Virus record (IMG/VR): IMGVR_UViG_3300002488_000008
Span: 1 to 55,469 of that record
Source: a virus
Direction: 5' to 3' (one strand)
DNA: 55,469 bases
Part shown: positions 1-6,063 of the stretch, one piece after another
How the letters are laid out: every line of letters starts with the position of its first letter
How positions within the stretch are numbered: position 1 is the stretch's first letter
Notes under the pieces: generated by a model
The model's database searches: none
Seen by the model: the letters and a program-made list of their open reading frames with translations, nothing else
What the model was told of the DNA's origin: nothing
Made by a program: the position numbers and the translations under genes

Positions 1-2
1 CA

Positions 3-80
3 CAATCTAATATTAATACAAAAGCCGAGTGTTCTCCGGCTGTTATTTCTTCGTTGAAGAAAACTAAAGCAGAACTGTAA
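3..80 (+). CDS. C-terminal end of an upstream gene (partial)
   Basis: One frame is open from the window edge to a TAA at 78-80 and reads as a plausible 25-residue protein end, finishing SSLKKTKAEL. The other two frames stop early. The stop lies 8 bases before a strong terminator hairpin, which fits the last gene of an upstream transcription unit. Function cannot be told from 25 residues. Confidence 0.5.
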   Translation, partial: QSNINTKAECSPAVISSLKKTKAEL

Positions 81-88
81 GCATAACC

Positions 89-140
89 CCCTGTAGGGTC
101 TATCGTTAGTTAACGGTAGGCTCTGCGGGGTCTTTTTTTT
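89..140 (+). terminator. Intrinsic-type terminator
   Basis: Bases 89-107 pair with 112-130 in a continuous 19-bp stem that includes several G-T wobbles, closed by the loop AGTT. A run of T follows immediately (TCTTTTTTTT, 131-140). It sits just after the stop codon at 78-80 and separates the upstream gene from the non-coding leader. The architecture is that of a bacterial factor-independent terminator; archaeal polymerases also stop on the T-run alone, so it does not decide the host. Confidence 0.8.
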
Positions 141-301
141 ATTTTTTTTAGCCCCTCTCCTCCCAAGATAGCCCCAAAGTGTAATCTACAACCATATGGC
201 TTTGCTTTTTAAAAATTTTTTTTTATTTTTTTATTGTTTATGTTTTTTAGCACGAAAAATTTTTTATTTTTATTAATTAGCATGATTTTTTAATTATTTT
301 A

Positions 302-344
302 AGCGTTTTAACACGTTAAATAAGTTAAAAGATAAAAAAACGCT
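302..344. repeat. Inverted repeat AGCGTTTT / AAAACGCT
   Basis: AGCGTTTT at 302-309 is the exact reverse complement of AAAACGCT at 337-344, with shorter GTTAA-like complementarity inside. It could form a hairpin in RNA or a protein-binding site in DNA. No function is shown. Confidence 0.45.
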
Positions 345-392
345 GGCTTATATTAAAGAGCCGCCTTTATTAATTAAAGCATACAACACAAA

Positions 393-420
393 GCACATAA
401 AAATCGAAGATTTTTTGTGC
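393..420. repeat. Strong hairpin with GAA loop
   Basis: Bases 393-405 pair with 409-420 (GCACA..AAATC / GATTT..TGTGC): a 12-bp stem with a single bulged T and a GAA loop. It is the strongest structure in the leader after the terminator. Read on either strand it carries a T-run inside the stem, so it could be a terminator-like or regulatory RNA element. Confidence 0.5.
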
Positions 421-492
421 GTGATAATAAATGCTAATAACTACAACGCTTATTGTGGGAATAGGCAGTTAAGAAAAAAAAAATCGCCGCTA

Positions 493-520
493 GTGGTAAA
501 AAAATTCCACCACATTTTTT
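493..520 (+). terminator. Weak terminator-like hairpin
   Basis: GTGGT at 493-497 pairs with ACCAC at 509-513, and six T follow at 515-520. The stem has only 5 bp, so termination would be weak. It lies upstream of the TATA-like element and could end a short leader RNA. Confidence 0.3.
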
Positions 521-573
521 GAAAAATAAAAGGGTATAATTATTTTACCGCATCAATTACCTTTTAGGCTAGA

Positions 574-580
574 TTATATT
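574..580 (+). promoter_or_regulatory. Possible archaeal TATA box before the first cluster gene
   Basis: TTATATT lies 33 bases before the GTG at 613. If this is an archaeal TATA box, transcription would start near 603, giving a leader of about 10 bases containing GG-rich sequence. In an AT-rich region such a match is easily found by chance, so the call is weak. Confidence 0.3.
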
Positions 581-612
581 CGGCTTTATTGTAATTCTTG
601 GGGTTGGCATTT

Positions 613-774
613 GTGTCTTGGTTTAATTTACTTAAAAAAGACAACGTAGATGACGCTATTGATGAATTAGAGGAGATAAGTGAAGAATTTGACTTGTCTG
701 AACATGATTGGTCTTCAGTGGATGACGCTTCTGACTATCTTTTTGAGCATAAAGTGAAGGATGAAGAAGAATGA
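613..774 (+). CDS. Small acidic tagged protein
   Basis: A 53-residue reading frame starts at GTG. Its N-terminus MSWFNLLKKD matches the peptide shared by many proteins of this window, and that match decides the start. The rest is strongly acidic (DDAIDELEEISEEFD) and has a second Trp in HDWSSVDD. The stop overlaps the next start (ATGA). No family is recognised. As the first gene of the cluster it may be the most highly transcribed; a role inside the capsid is only inferred from the tag. Confidence 0.65.
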   Translation: MSWFNLLKKDNVDDAIDELEEISEEFDLSEHDWSSVDDASDYLFEHKVKDEEE

Positions 775-908
775 AGAGTAAAAAGCAAGTTTTAGTTGAC
801 GATTTATGGAAAGTATTAGCGGCTAACGTGTATTCTTTGTCTGAAGCCCAATTACGTGACTTAAAATATTACGTTTTAGAACAATCTAAGCAGATAAAGG
901 GGAGATAG
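771..908 (+). CDS. Small hypothetical protein
   Basis: A 45-residue frame starts at ATG overlapping the previous stop by four bases (ATGA) and ends one base before the next ATG. It has no N-terminal tag. The sequence looks helical (VDDLWKVLAANVYSLSEAQLRDLKYYVLEQ). Tight coupling to both neighbours supports it as a real gene; the function is unknown. Confidence 0.6.
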   Translation: MKSKKQVLVDDLWKVLAANVYSLSEAQLRDLKYYVLEQSKQIKGR

Positions 909-911
909 ATG

Positions 912-1214
912 ATGAATTGGCAAAATATTCTTTTAAAGCGTAATCCCTTTCTAGATAAGTGGACACGTTATTGTAAAGAATGTGCTAAAAAAGGATTATT
1001 CCTCGCATCAGGTAAAGACCCTCACTTATCGGCGGCAAATGAAGACTATTGTTATAGATGTAAAAAGAATACAGAATCGGGTTATACTAAGAATGATGAG
1101 ATTATCATTTTTGATAGGAAAGGACAACAAGGTGTAGAGAGGCAAAAGAAATATGACGAAGAAAGGTCTAAAAGGTTAGGTTCACTAAGAGAGTTCGATA
1201 CTGGCGAGAGGTAG
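912..1214 (+). CDS. Tagged zinc-ribbon protein
   Basis: Starting at the second of two adjacent ATGs (909 or 912), the protein opens MNWQNILLK, a variant of the shared tag; GGGGAG at 899-904 is better spaced for 912. Two CxxC pairs (YCKECAKK and YCYRCKKN) about 25 residues apart should bind one zinc ion. The C-terminal third is charged and helical. Likely a nucleic-acid or protein binding module carried by the tag; the exact role is unknown. Confidence 0.75.
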   Translation: MNWQNILLKRNPFLDKWTRYCKECAKKGLFLASGKDPHLSAANEDYCYRCKKNTESGYTKNDEIIIFDRKGQQGVERQKKYDEERSKRLGSLREFDTGER

Positions 1215-1219
1215 ATTAA

Positions 1220-1828
1220 ATGAGTTGGTTCACTATAATAAAAAAAGACAATAGTGTTGATTATAAAATACCCGATGATGTAAAGATGTTCATGGCTGAC
1301 TTAGAAAGTGCAGAGCAAGAAAGTGAGTCTATTAAAGACCAAGTAGAACAAGCCGAATATCATAAACAAGAGGATGATTTAGAGGACTTAAAAGAAGAAG
1401 AATATGAATTACAGGCGGAAGTTTCTGAGTTAGGAGACAAATTAAAATCTCTTATAGATAAGTATAAGATAAAAGATATGGATTGGGCTGTTGAAGAACT
1501 AAAAGATTTTTCTCCAATATATTATCCGTTTAAATCCGGTGAGTCGGTTAATTATTTTCAAATAAATGATTCTTTAAAAGACAATTTTTATGTTGACCCT
1601 TATGAGGATAAAACTCCAAAAAGAGGAAATAAAAATAAGAAAATTGTTGCAAGACTAAATAGTTTTCAAAATCAACATTATGAGCAGTATGGTACTCCCG
1701 AAGAGAACCAAGATTTACACGAATTTATCAGTGCAGTTAGTAATGGTGATGTTAGCAACTTACGGAATAGATTTCCTTTTGCACATTTAGTTTTTGATGA
1801 AGCAGGTTTATTAGGTGATTTAGAATGA
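1220..1828 (+). CDS. Tagged acidic coiled-coil protein
   Basis: A 202-residue protein opens with the tag MSWFTIIKKD. Residues about 25-85 are a charged, heptad-like helix (repeated E/K/L, for example DLEDLKEEEYELQAEV), predicted coiled coil. The remainder is mixed, with aromatic residues, and resembles no family I know. Its stop overlaps the next start (ATGA), so the two genes are translationally coupled. Confidence 0.75.
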   Translation: MSWFTIIKKDNSVDYKIPDDVKMFMADLESAEQESESIKDQVEQAEYHKQEDDLEDLKEEEYELQAEVSELGDKLKSLIDKYKIKDMDWAVEELKDFSPIYYPFKSGESVNYFQINDSLKDNFYVDPYEDKTPKRGNKNKKIVARLNSFQNQHYEQYGTPEENQDLHEFISAVSNGDVSNLRNRFPFAHLVFDEAGLLGDLE

Positions 1829-2190
1829 GTTGGCAAGATATACTAAAAGGAAAATCCTATGGGCATAACTTGGAATTATCTTATGAGAATTCAATGTTTC
1901 TTACTAATTATTCAACTGACTCAACAGAAATTAACCCTATAACAGGAGACAAATTTGCTCTCGGTGAACCTGCTATTCCTAAAAGCGAATATCATGCGGC
2001 AAAAGTTCTACTCTATGTAATACAATTAGAAGAGGGAGAAGCAAAGGCTAAATCTAAACTTGCCTATTTACGAGATTCAGGTAATATTCCATATGATTAT
2101 GTTATGGATAAATACGATAGTGGAGAATACACTGTTAACCCTAAAAAATTACCAAACGGTGAAAAAATTGATTGGGATAGAGTTGAGTGA
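1825..2190 (+). CDS. Tagged hypothetical protein
   Basis: 121 residues opening MSWQDILKGKS, one of the clearest copies of the tag at both protein and DNA level. The body is acidic and contains Tyr-rich stretches (ENSMFLTNYSTDSTE, YDYVMDKYDSGEYTV). No family is recognised. It overlaps the previous gene by four bases. Confidence 0.75.
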   Translation: MSWQDILKGKSYGHNLELSYENSMFLTNYSTDSTEINPITGDKFALGEPAIPKSEYHAAKVLLYVIQLEEGEAKAKSKLAYLRDSGNIPYDYVMDKYDSGEYTVNPKKLPNGEKIDWDRVE

Positions 2191-2195
2191 TTAAA

Positions 2196-2372
2196 ATGAG
2201 TTGGAAAGATATAATAAAAAATAAAAAAGATAAATGCCCTAAGTGTGGTACTCCATATAAATATCCTTCTCTTCCATTGTGTGCTAAGTGCGGTCATATT
2301 GCTAATGATAAGATGATGAATGAAGAAGACCATGCACAGTTAGAAGAAGAAACAGGTCGTAGTTTTAGGTGA
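2196..2372 (+). CDS. Tagged small zinc-ribbon protein
   Basis: The ATG at 2196 is chosen over the upstream in-frame GTG at 2187. It restores the tag MSWKDIIKNK and follows the ribosome site GTGAT, whose TGA is also the stop of the previous gene. CPKCG and CAKCG, 16 residues apart, form a compact zinc ribbon; an acidic tail follows. 58 residues in all. Confidence 0.8.
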   Translation: MSWKDIIKNKKDKCPKCGTPYKYPSLPLCAKCGHIANDKMMNEEDHAQLEEETGRSFR

Positions 2373-2377
2373 GTAAA

Positions 2378-2620
2378 ATGAGTTGGCAAGATATATTAAA
2401 AAACGAAATGGACGTTAAAACTCTAGAAGAAATTGCAACTGAATTAGAGAAGGCAGTTAAAGCACATGCTTCTCAAGCAAAAAGAATTAGAGATATGCTT
2501 GCAAAGACTTCTGCTTCATCTACGCCACAACCGCCAAGTGTAAGACCTCGAACAAGAGGAGATGATTTGTTGATTGCAAGAGCAAAACGTGCTTATGATA
2601 CACAACCAAAAAATAGGTGA
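2378..2620 (+). CDS. Tagged small helical protein
   Basis: 80 residues opening MSWQDILKNEMD. A helix (about residues 12-42, VKTLEEIATELEKAVKAH) is followed by a Ser/Pro linker and a basic tail (RAKRAYDTQPKNR). The start is the ATG just after the previous gene's TGA rather than the GTG at 2369. The helix plus basic tail could bind nucleic acid, but no family is recognised. Confidence 0.75.
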   Translation: MSWQDILKNEMDVKTLEEIATELEKAVKAHASQAKRIRDMLAKTSASSTPQPPSVRPRTRGDDLLIARAKRAYDTQPKNR

Positions 2621-2625
2621 TTAAT

Positions 2626-2889
2626 ATGAGTTGGTTTGATATAATTAAAAGAAAAAGGCCGGAAGGTAAAGAAGATTACTTAACTGCTATGTCTAGAAGG
2701 ATGGGTAAAAACCGACCAAATAATACAAGATTTAAAACTCATAGTGAAGGTACTATGCGTGAAACATTCAAATGTGATTTATGTGGGAGAAGAATACATG
2801 CGAGAAATAAACACGAAACTAGCCTAAATACTGGAAGTAATTATTGTAAAAAATGTGCTAAATTTAAAGATGCTAGTAGTAGTAGTTAG
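2626..2889 (+). CDS. Tagged basic zinc-finger protein
   Basis: 87 residues opening MSWFDIIKRKRP, preceded by the standard GGTGAT site in which TGA ends the previous gene. A basic stretch follows the tag. CDLCG and YCKKC then form a zinc-binding site around a His/Arg-rich loop, and the protein ends in a Ser run. Nucleic-acid binding is plausible. Confidence 0.75.
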   Translation: MSWFDIIKRKRPEGKEDYLTAMSRRMGKNRPNNTRFKTHSEGTMRETFKCDLCGRRIHARNKHETSLNTGSNYCKKCAKFKDASSSS

Positions 2890-2898
2890 GTGATTAAT

Positions 2899-3039
2899 AT
2901 GTCTTGGGAAAATATACTAAAAGAAAAATTAGTTTGTCCTATGTGTGGTAAGAAGACTTTTGGCACAGATGTTAGGGCTAAAGGAAAATATAAAAGACAA
3001 CTAAAATGTAGTGAATGTGGACATACCCAAATGATGTGA
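2899..3039 (+). CDS. Tagged miniature zinc ribbon
   Basis: A 46-residue frame opens MSWENILKEK after an AGGTGATT ribosome site shared with the previous stop. It consists of almost nothing but the tag and a zinc ribbon (CPMCGKK and CSECGHTQ). The gene overlaps neither neighbour and has the same junction structure as those before it, which supports it despite its size. Confidence 0.75.
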   Translation: MSWENILKEKLVCPMCGKKTFGTDVRAKGKYKRQLKCSECGHTQMM

Positions 3040-3044
3040 TTGAT

Positions 3045-3812
3045 ATGAATAAGTATCCTCATCTTTCTAATGTTCTTAATCGAGAGTTTGATGATGTTGC
3101 TAAAAATGAAGCAGAAGAAATAGTTGGTTTAAAATCAATTGTAGATAAGTTACAAGAATTGATAACTATTCAAACAAAGGCGGCCCAAGAAAAAAACGAG
3201 CGGATGAAAGCCGAAGAAGAAAAAGCAAGAGCAATAAGAGAAAAAGAAGAACAAGAAAAAGAAAGGCAAGCAAAAGAAGAACAAGCAATGAAAGATAAGG
3301 AAAAAAGAGAAGAAGAAGAAAGAAAGAAATATGGTGGAAAAACCAAAAAAGAAAAAGATGAGGAAGATGCAGAATACAAAAGAATTAGTCGAGCGGCTAG
3401 AAGAAGAGTTAGAACAATGGGTGGTAAAATACCTAAAACTAATCAACCATCAGTAAATGACCCACCTAAAGAAACTGATGAAGAAAAAGCAAAAAGAGAA
3501 GCAAGAACAAAATTTAAAGGATTACCTAGAGCAGAACAAAAGAGAAGACGTAAAAAAGCCTTAGAGAACAAGATAAATGAAGAAAACCAACGTAAAACGG
3601 AAGATGAAGCAGAAGCAAAACTAGCAGAAGTAGAAAGACAAAGACAACTAGAACTAGAACAAATACAAAGAAGAAGACAACAAAAAGAAGATGAAAAAAG
3701 AAGAAAAAAAGAAGAGTTGCGTAATAAGAAAAATGATGCGAAAAATAGAAAAGAAAAATTTTCAAAATCTGAAGACGATGAATCTAATTGGTTTTCTGCG
3801 GTGAGGGTTTGA
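3045..3812 (+). CDS. Long charged coiled-coil protein with C-terminal tag-like end
   Basis: 255 residues from the ATG at 3045, placed after GTGATTGAT; an upstream in-frame GTG at 3015 lies inside the preceding gene and is rejected. Residues about 40-120 and 150-240 are almost purely E, K, R, Q and A in heptad-like order, a long alpha-helical rod broken by a basic, Pro-containing hinge. The last residues, SNWFSAVRV, resemble the shared tag placed at the C-terminus. The long minus-strand frames opposite are shadows of this biased composition. Role unknown; a rod-like internal or core protein is possible. Confidence 0.8.
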   Translation: MNKYPHLSNVLNREFDDVAKNEAEEIVGLKSIVDKLQELITIQTKAAQEKNERMKAEEEKARAIREKEEQEKERQAKEEQAMKDKEKREEEERKKYGGKTKKEKDEEDAEYKRISRAARRRVRTMGGKIPKTNQPSVNDPPKETDEEKAKREARTKFKGLPRAEQKRRRKKALENKINEENQRKTEDEAEAKLAEVERQRQLELEQIQRRRQQKEDEKRRKKEELRNKKNDAKNRKEKFSKSEDDESNWFSAVRV

Positions 3813-3813
3813 A

Positions 3814-3915
3814 ATGAGTAGAGTAATAAAAACTGCATATTCAAGACTCATTAGTGGAACTGTTATTATTCTTAAAGTTGCTAGAATCTTTACAAAAAGA
3901 ACGAGGTTGGTTTAA
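3814..3915 (+). CDS. Very small hydrophobic/basic peptide
   Basis: A 33-residue frame (MSRVIKTAYSRLISG...) has a central hydrophobic stretch (GTVIILKVA) and a basic end. It begins two bases after the previous stop and its stop overlaps the next ATG by one base. Only the tiling supports it. Confidence 0.4.
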   Translation: MSRVIKTAYSRLISGTVIILKVARIFTKRTRLV

Positions 3916-3998
3916 TGCCTAAAGGTTGGATAACTAATAAACCCATGAGAGAAGCATTTCTAAATTGGTTTGGTAAAACGGAAGAGGATTTTGAATGA
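3915..3998 (+). CDS. Very small peptide with a C-terminal NWFGK motif
   Basis: A 27-residue frame (MPKGWITNK...) starts on the TAATG junction with the previous gene and ends in an ATGA overlap with the next. Its second half, AFLNWFGKTEEDFE, contains the aromatic core of the shared tag near the C-terminus. Assignment rests on tiling and the motif. Confidence 0.45.
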   Translation: MPKGWITNKPMREAFLNWFGKTEEDFE

Positions 3999-4249
3999 GT
4001 TGGAAAGATATAGTAAAACAAGATTCTAAGGTATGGTATTTTGAATTATTAAGTCACATGATGAAATTAAATACAACATACGGAGAGCAATTAGATATAC
4101 TTCAAGACCTACGTGCCATAGCGAAAAGAAATCCAAATGATGTGGAGTTAGATAATGCGATAGAAGATATCTTAATTTTGCAGGATGAGAGTTTTGACGC
4201 AAGTGACCGATTGTTCCAATTAGTAAAGATGAGGGAAAAGTTACAATGA
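3995..4249 (+). CDS. Tagged helical protein
   Basis: 84 residues opening MSWKDIVKQDS, followed by an all-helical body (LLSHMMKLNTTYGEQLDIL, DVELDNAIEDILILQ). It overlaps both neighbours by four bases (ATGA), so translation is coupled. No family is recognised. Confidence 0.75.
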   Translation: MSWKDIVKQDSKVWYFELLSHMMKLNTTYGEQLDILQDLRAIAKRNPNDVELDNAIEDILILQDESFDASDRLFQLVKMREKLQ

Positions 4250-4449
4250 GTTGGTTTGAAGTTCTCAAAAAGAAAAAATCTAAGGTAAACTCCGCAGGTA
4301 ATTACACCAAGCCATCTATGCGTAAAAGAATTTTCAATAGGATAAAAGCAGGTAGTAAAGGAGGTGCGGCAGGTCAATGGTCTGCTAGAAAAGCACAGAT
4401 GTTGGCTCTAGCGTATAAGAAAGCAGGTGGTGGATATCGTGACAAATAA
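4246..4449 (+). CDS. Tagged small basic protein of a widespread viral family
   Basis: 67 residues, very basic. After the tag MSWFEVLKKKK comes a segment YTKPSMRKRIF..GSKGGAAGQWSARKAQML..YKKAGGGY. I recall this pattern from a small basic domain found in diverse phages and giant viruses; that memory cannot be checked here. Such proteins are taken to bind DNA. Here the tag is joined in front of the domain, as if added to it. The next gene, which overlaps by 11 bases, carries the segment that in other viruses often follows in the same protein. Confidence 0.8.
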   Translation: MSWFEVLKKKKSKVNSAGNYTKPSMRKRIFNRIKAGSKGGAAGQWSARKAQMLALAYKKAGGGYRDK

Positions 4450-4705
4450 TTGGTTTGAAACATTGAAAGCCAAAACAAAAGGACAACAGGCTTTGACTGA
4501 ATGGACTAATGAAAAGTGGGATTATATTTCTCCTAAGTCTAAAAAGAAAGGAAGGTATGCACCAAAAGCAGTAGCCGATGCAATGACTAGTTCAGAAAAA
4601 GCATATGAAAACCGTAAAAAGAGAGAAGGTACTAGGAAAGGTAAGCAACATGTTCCGAGAGGAAAGTCTGCCAAGAAAAAATACAAGAGGGTTGAAGGAT
4701 TATGA
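4439..4705 (+). CDS. Tagged basic protein, partner of the preceding gene
   Basis: 88 residues from the GTG at 4439, the last of three in-frame GTGs and the one that gives the tag form MTNNWFETLKAK. The body (LTEWTNEKWDY, RYAPKAVADAM, NRKKREGTRKGKQHVPRGKSAKK) resembles the 'hold-W-x-E-x-W ... RYLP ... KKREGTKKGKQ' segment known from phage and giant-virus small basic proteins (recalled, unverified). It is strongly basic and likely binds nucleic acid. It overlaps the previous gene by 11 bases and the next by 4. Confidence 0.75.
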   Translation: MTNNWFETLKAKTKGQQALTEWTNEKWDYISPKSKKKGRYAPKAVADAMTSSEKAYENRKKREGTRKGKQHVPRGKSAKKKYKRVEGL

Positions 4706-5103
4706 GTTGGCAAATAATATTGAAAGAACTCTCTTGTCCTCTACCAACTCAAGATTTAATGTTAAACACTAAAAATAGAGATGCCGCAGTTAAAAATCCT
4801 AATATTAGATATGGCCCACTAAATCTTAATGATGAAGATTATTGGGAAGACTATGCAAAGAAATGGAATACTACTGCTGAAGTAGCAAAAAAATCTAATT
4901 GTAGTAATTGTATTGCTTTTGATATTTCTCCAAGAATGGATGATTGTATGCCGTTATCTACTGATGATGATGGAAGATTAGGTTATTGTTGGATGCATGA
5001 TTTTAAATGTCATTCAGCAAGAACTTGTTTTACTTGGGCTAAAGGTGGCCCAATTGATGATGATGCTACATCAAAAGAAAATCAAATGAGGCGAGAAAAA
5101 TGA
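4702..5103 (+). CDS. Tagged cysteine-rich protein of a marine-phage type
   Basis: 133 residues opening MSWQIILKELS. The C-terminal half has CSNC, a second Cys in DDCMP, then GYCWMHDFKCHSARTCFTW: at least six Cys and two His able to bind zinc or an iron-sulfur cluster. A similar Cys-rich pattern ending in 'ARTC.TWAKGGPI' is one I associate with small proteins of marine phages of unknown role; this is from memory. The tag is again attached in front of the conserved part. Confidence 0.75.
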   Translation: MSWQIILKELSCPLPTQDLMLNTKNRDAAVKNPNIRYGPLNLNDEDYWEDYAKKWNTTAEVAKKSNCSNCIAFDISPRMDDCMPLSTDDDGRLGYCWMHDFKCHSARTCFTWAKGGPIDDDATSKENQMRREK

Positions 5104-5474
5104 GTTGGAAAGATATTCTATTGAAAGACACTAGAACTGCAACTAGAAGTGCATATTTGTGGGCTTTTAACGATGACGCAATTTATTTCCCAATAATACA
5201 ATTAATCAAACAAAAAGTAAAGGGGTATCTAGATTGGGGTTGGTCTAGAAAAGAAGTTATTGATGATATTTTAAATGCAATAGCAAAAGAGTTGCCCGAA
5301 ATGATGTCTCAACATAAAGGTTTTATGGATGACTTATTATCTCCCGTTAATGACAGAGATGAAATAGGAGATTCAATATCAGATGTTGATTGGTTAGAGG
5401 TTGCTGAAAATTTTAAGGAAGATATAGAAGAGGCTATGGAATTATATCCTGAAGAGGAGTCGTGGCAAAAATGA
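5100..5474 (+). CDS. Tagged acidic helical protein
   Basis: 124 residues opening MSWKDILLKD. The body is mostly helical with aromatic clusters (AYLWAFNDDAIYF, YLDWGWSRKEV) and an acidic C-terminal half (VDWLEVAENFKEDIEEAMEL). It overlaps both neighbours by 4 bases. No family is recognised. Confidence 0.75.
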   Translation: MSWKDILLKDTRTATRSAYLWAFNDDAIYFPIIQLIKQKVKGYLDWGWSRKEVIDDILNAIAKELPEMMSQHKGFMDDLLSPVNDRDEIGDSISDVDWLEVAENFKEDIEEAMELYPEEESWQK

Positions 5475-5806
5475 GTGATTGGTTTGATATACTTAAAAGA
5501 AAAAAACACCCTGCATTGAAGAGAGCAGGAGTTAGTGGTTTTAGTAAGCCAAAAAGAACTCCTGACCATAAGAGTAAATCTCACATTGTTGTAGTTAAAG
5601 ATGGTGAAAAAACTAAGACTATTAGGTTCGGTCAAAAGGGAGTTAAAACTAATCAAACTGCCGGACAAAGAAAGGCGTTTAAATCAAGACATTCTAAAAA
5701 TATAAAGAGAGGAAAATTTTCCGGTGCTTATTGGGCTAATAAAGTTAAATGGAGTCCTAAAAAAACAAAAGAAAAGAAAAATAAGAAGTGGAGAAAGGGT
5801 TCGTGA
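5471..5806 (+). CDS. Tagged small basic DNA-binding-type protein
   Basis: 111 residues from the ATG at 5471 (ATGA overlap; a GTG at 5462 is possible). After the tag MSDWFDILKRKK comes a basic domain SHIVVVKDGEKTKTIRFGQKGV, QRKAFKSRHSKNIKRGK and AYWANKVKWS, ending in a Lys-rich tail. This order is familiar to me from small basic proteins of many phages and giant viruses (recalled, unverified). It suggests a nucleic-acid-binding protein that is here equipped with the tag. Confidence 0.8.
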   Translation: MSDWFDILKRKKHPALKRAGVSGFSKPKRTPDHKSKSHIVVVKDGEKTKTIRFGQKGVKTNQTAGQRKAFKSRHSKNIKRGKFSGAYWANKVKWSPKKTKEKKNKKWRKGS

Positions 5807-5856
5807 CAGTTAAGTGGTAATAATCATAAAGTTTATGTTCTAATAGTAGATGAGAG

Positions 5857-6063
5857 TTGATAAGTTTGGACGCTAATTCTGACAACTCTTGGTTTAACAT
5901 ATTAAGAATGTCGGGAGCAGTTACTACTACTTCAGCAGGAACATCACCCCTATTTAATAATAAAGCCATAAGGAGAAAAAAGTATGGCCGCAAAAAAACC
6001 GATAAAGAAAAAACAAATGCGAATAAAAACTACAAGCGGAGCAGTATTAATCGCAGATTATAA
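5857..6063 (+). CDS. Possible tagged small protein overlapping the next gene
   Basis: A 68-residue frame from TTG at 5857 (TTG 5866 also possible) contains SDNSWFNILRMS near its N-terminus, a clear tag variant. It ends in a basic stretch that overlaps the next gene by 80 bases in another frame. The ribosome site is poor, unlike its neighbours. It may be a separate small protein, or a tag exon for the next gene reached by a +1 frameshift. The 50 bases before it (5807-5856) hold nothing recognisable. Confidence 0.5.
   Translation: MISLDANSDNSWFNILRMSGAVTTTSAGTSPLFNNKAIRRKKYGRKKTDKEKTNANKNYKRSSINRRL

Larger units (their letters stand above)
141..612. other. AT-rich non-coding leader region
   Basis: No frame on either strand gives a convincing gene here. 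The stretch is very rich in A and T runs and contains several inverted repeats, described separately, and a TATA-like element near its right end. It lies between the terminator of the upstream unit and the first gene of the structural cluster. It is therefore a candidate control region, small-RNA locus or replication-related site. No tRNA cloverleaf was seen. Confidence 0.6.

Noticed and set aside
519-540. TTGAAA ... TATAAT, a possible bacterial promoter
   Set aside because: The spacer is only about 10 bases instead of about 17, and the region is AT-rich enough to give such matches by chance.
1-612. tRNA or CRISPR array in the non-coding left end
   Set aside because: No cloverleaf, no T-loop consensus, and no regularly spaced direct repeats were found.
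3150-3844. Several long minus-strand open frames rich in Phe/Ser/Leu
   Set aside because: They lie opposite the E/K/R-rich coiled-coil gene; the biased codons leave the reverse strand free of stops. No ribosome sites, and composition is implausible.
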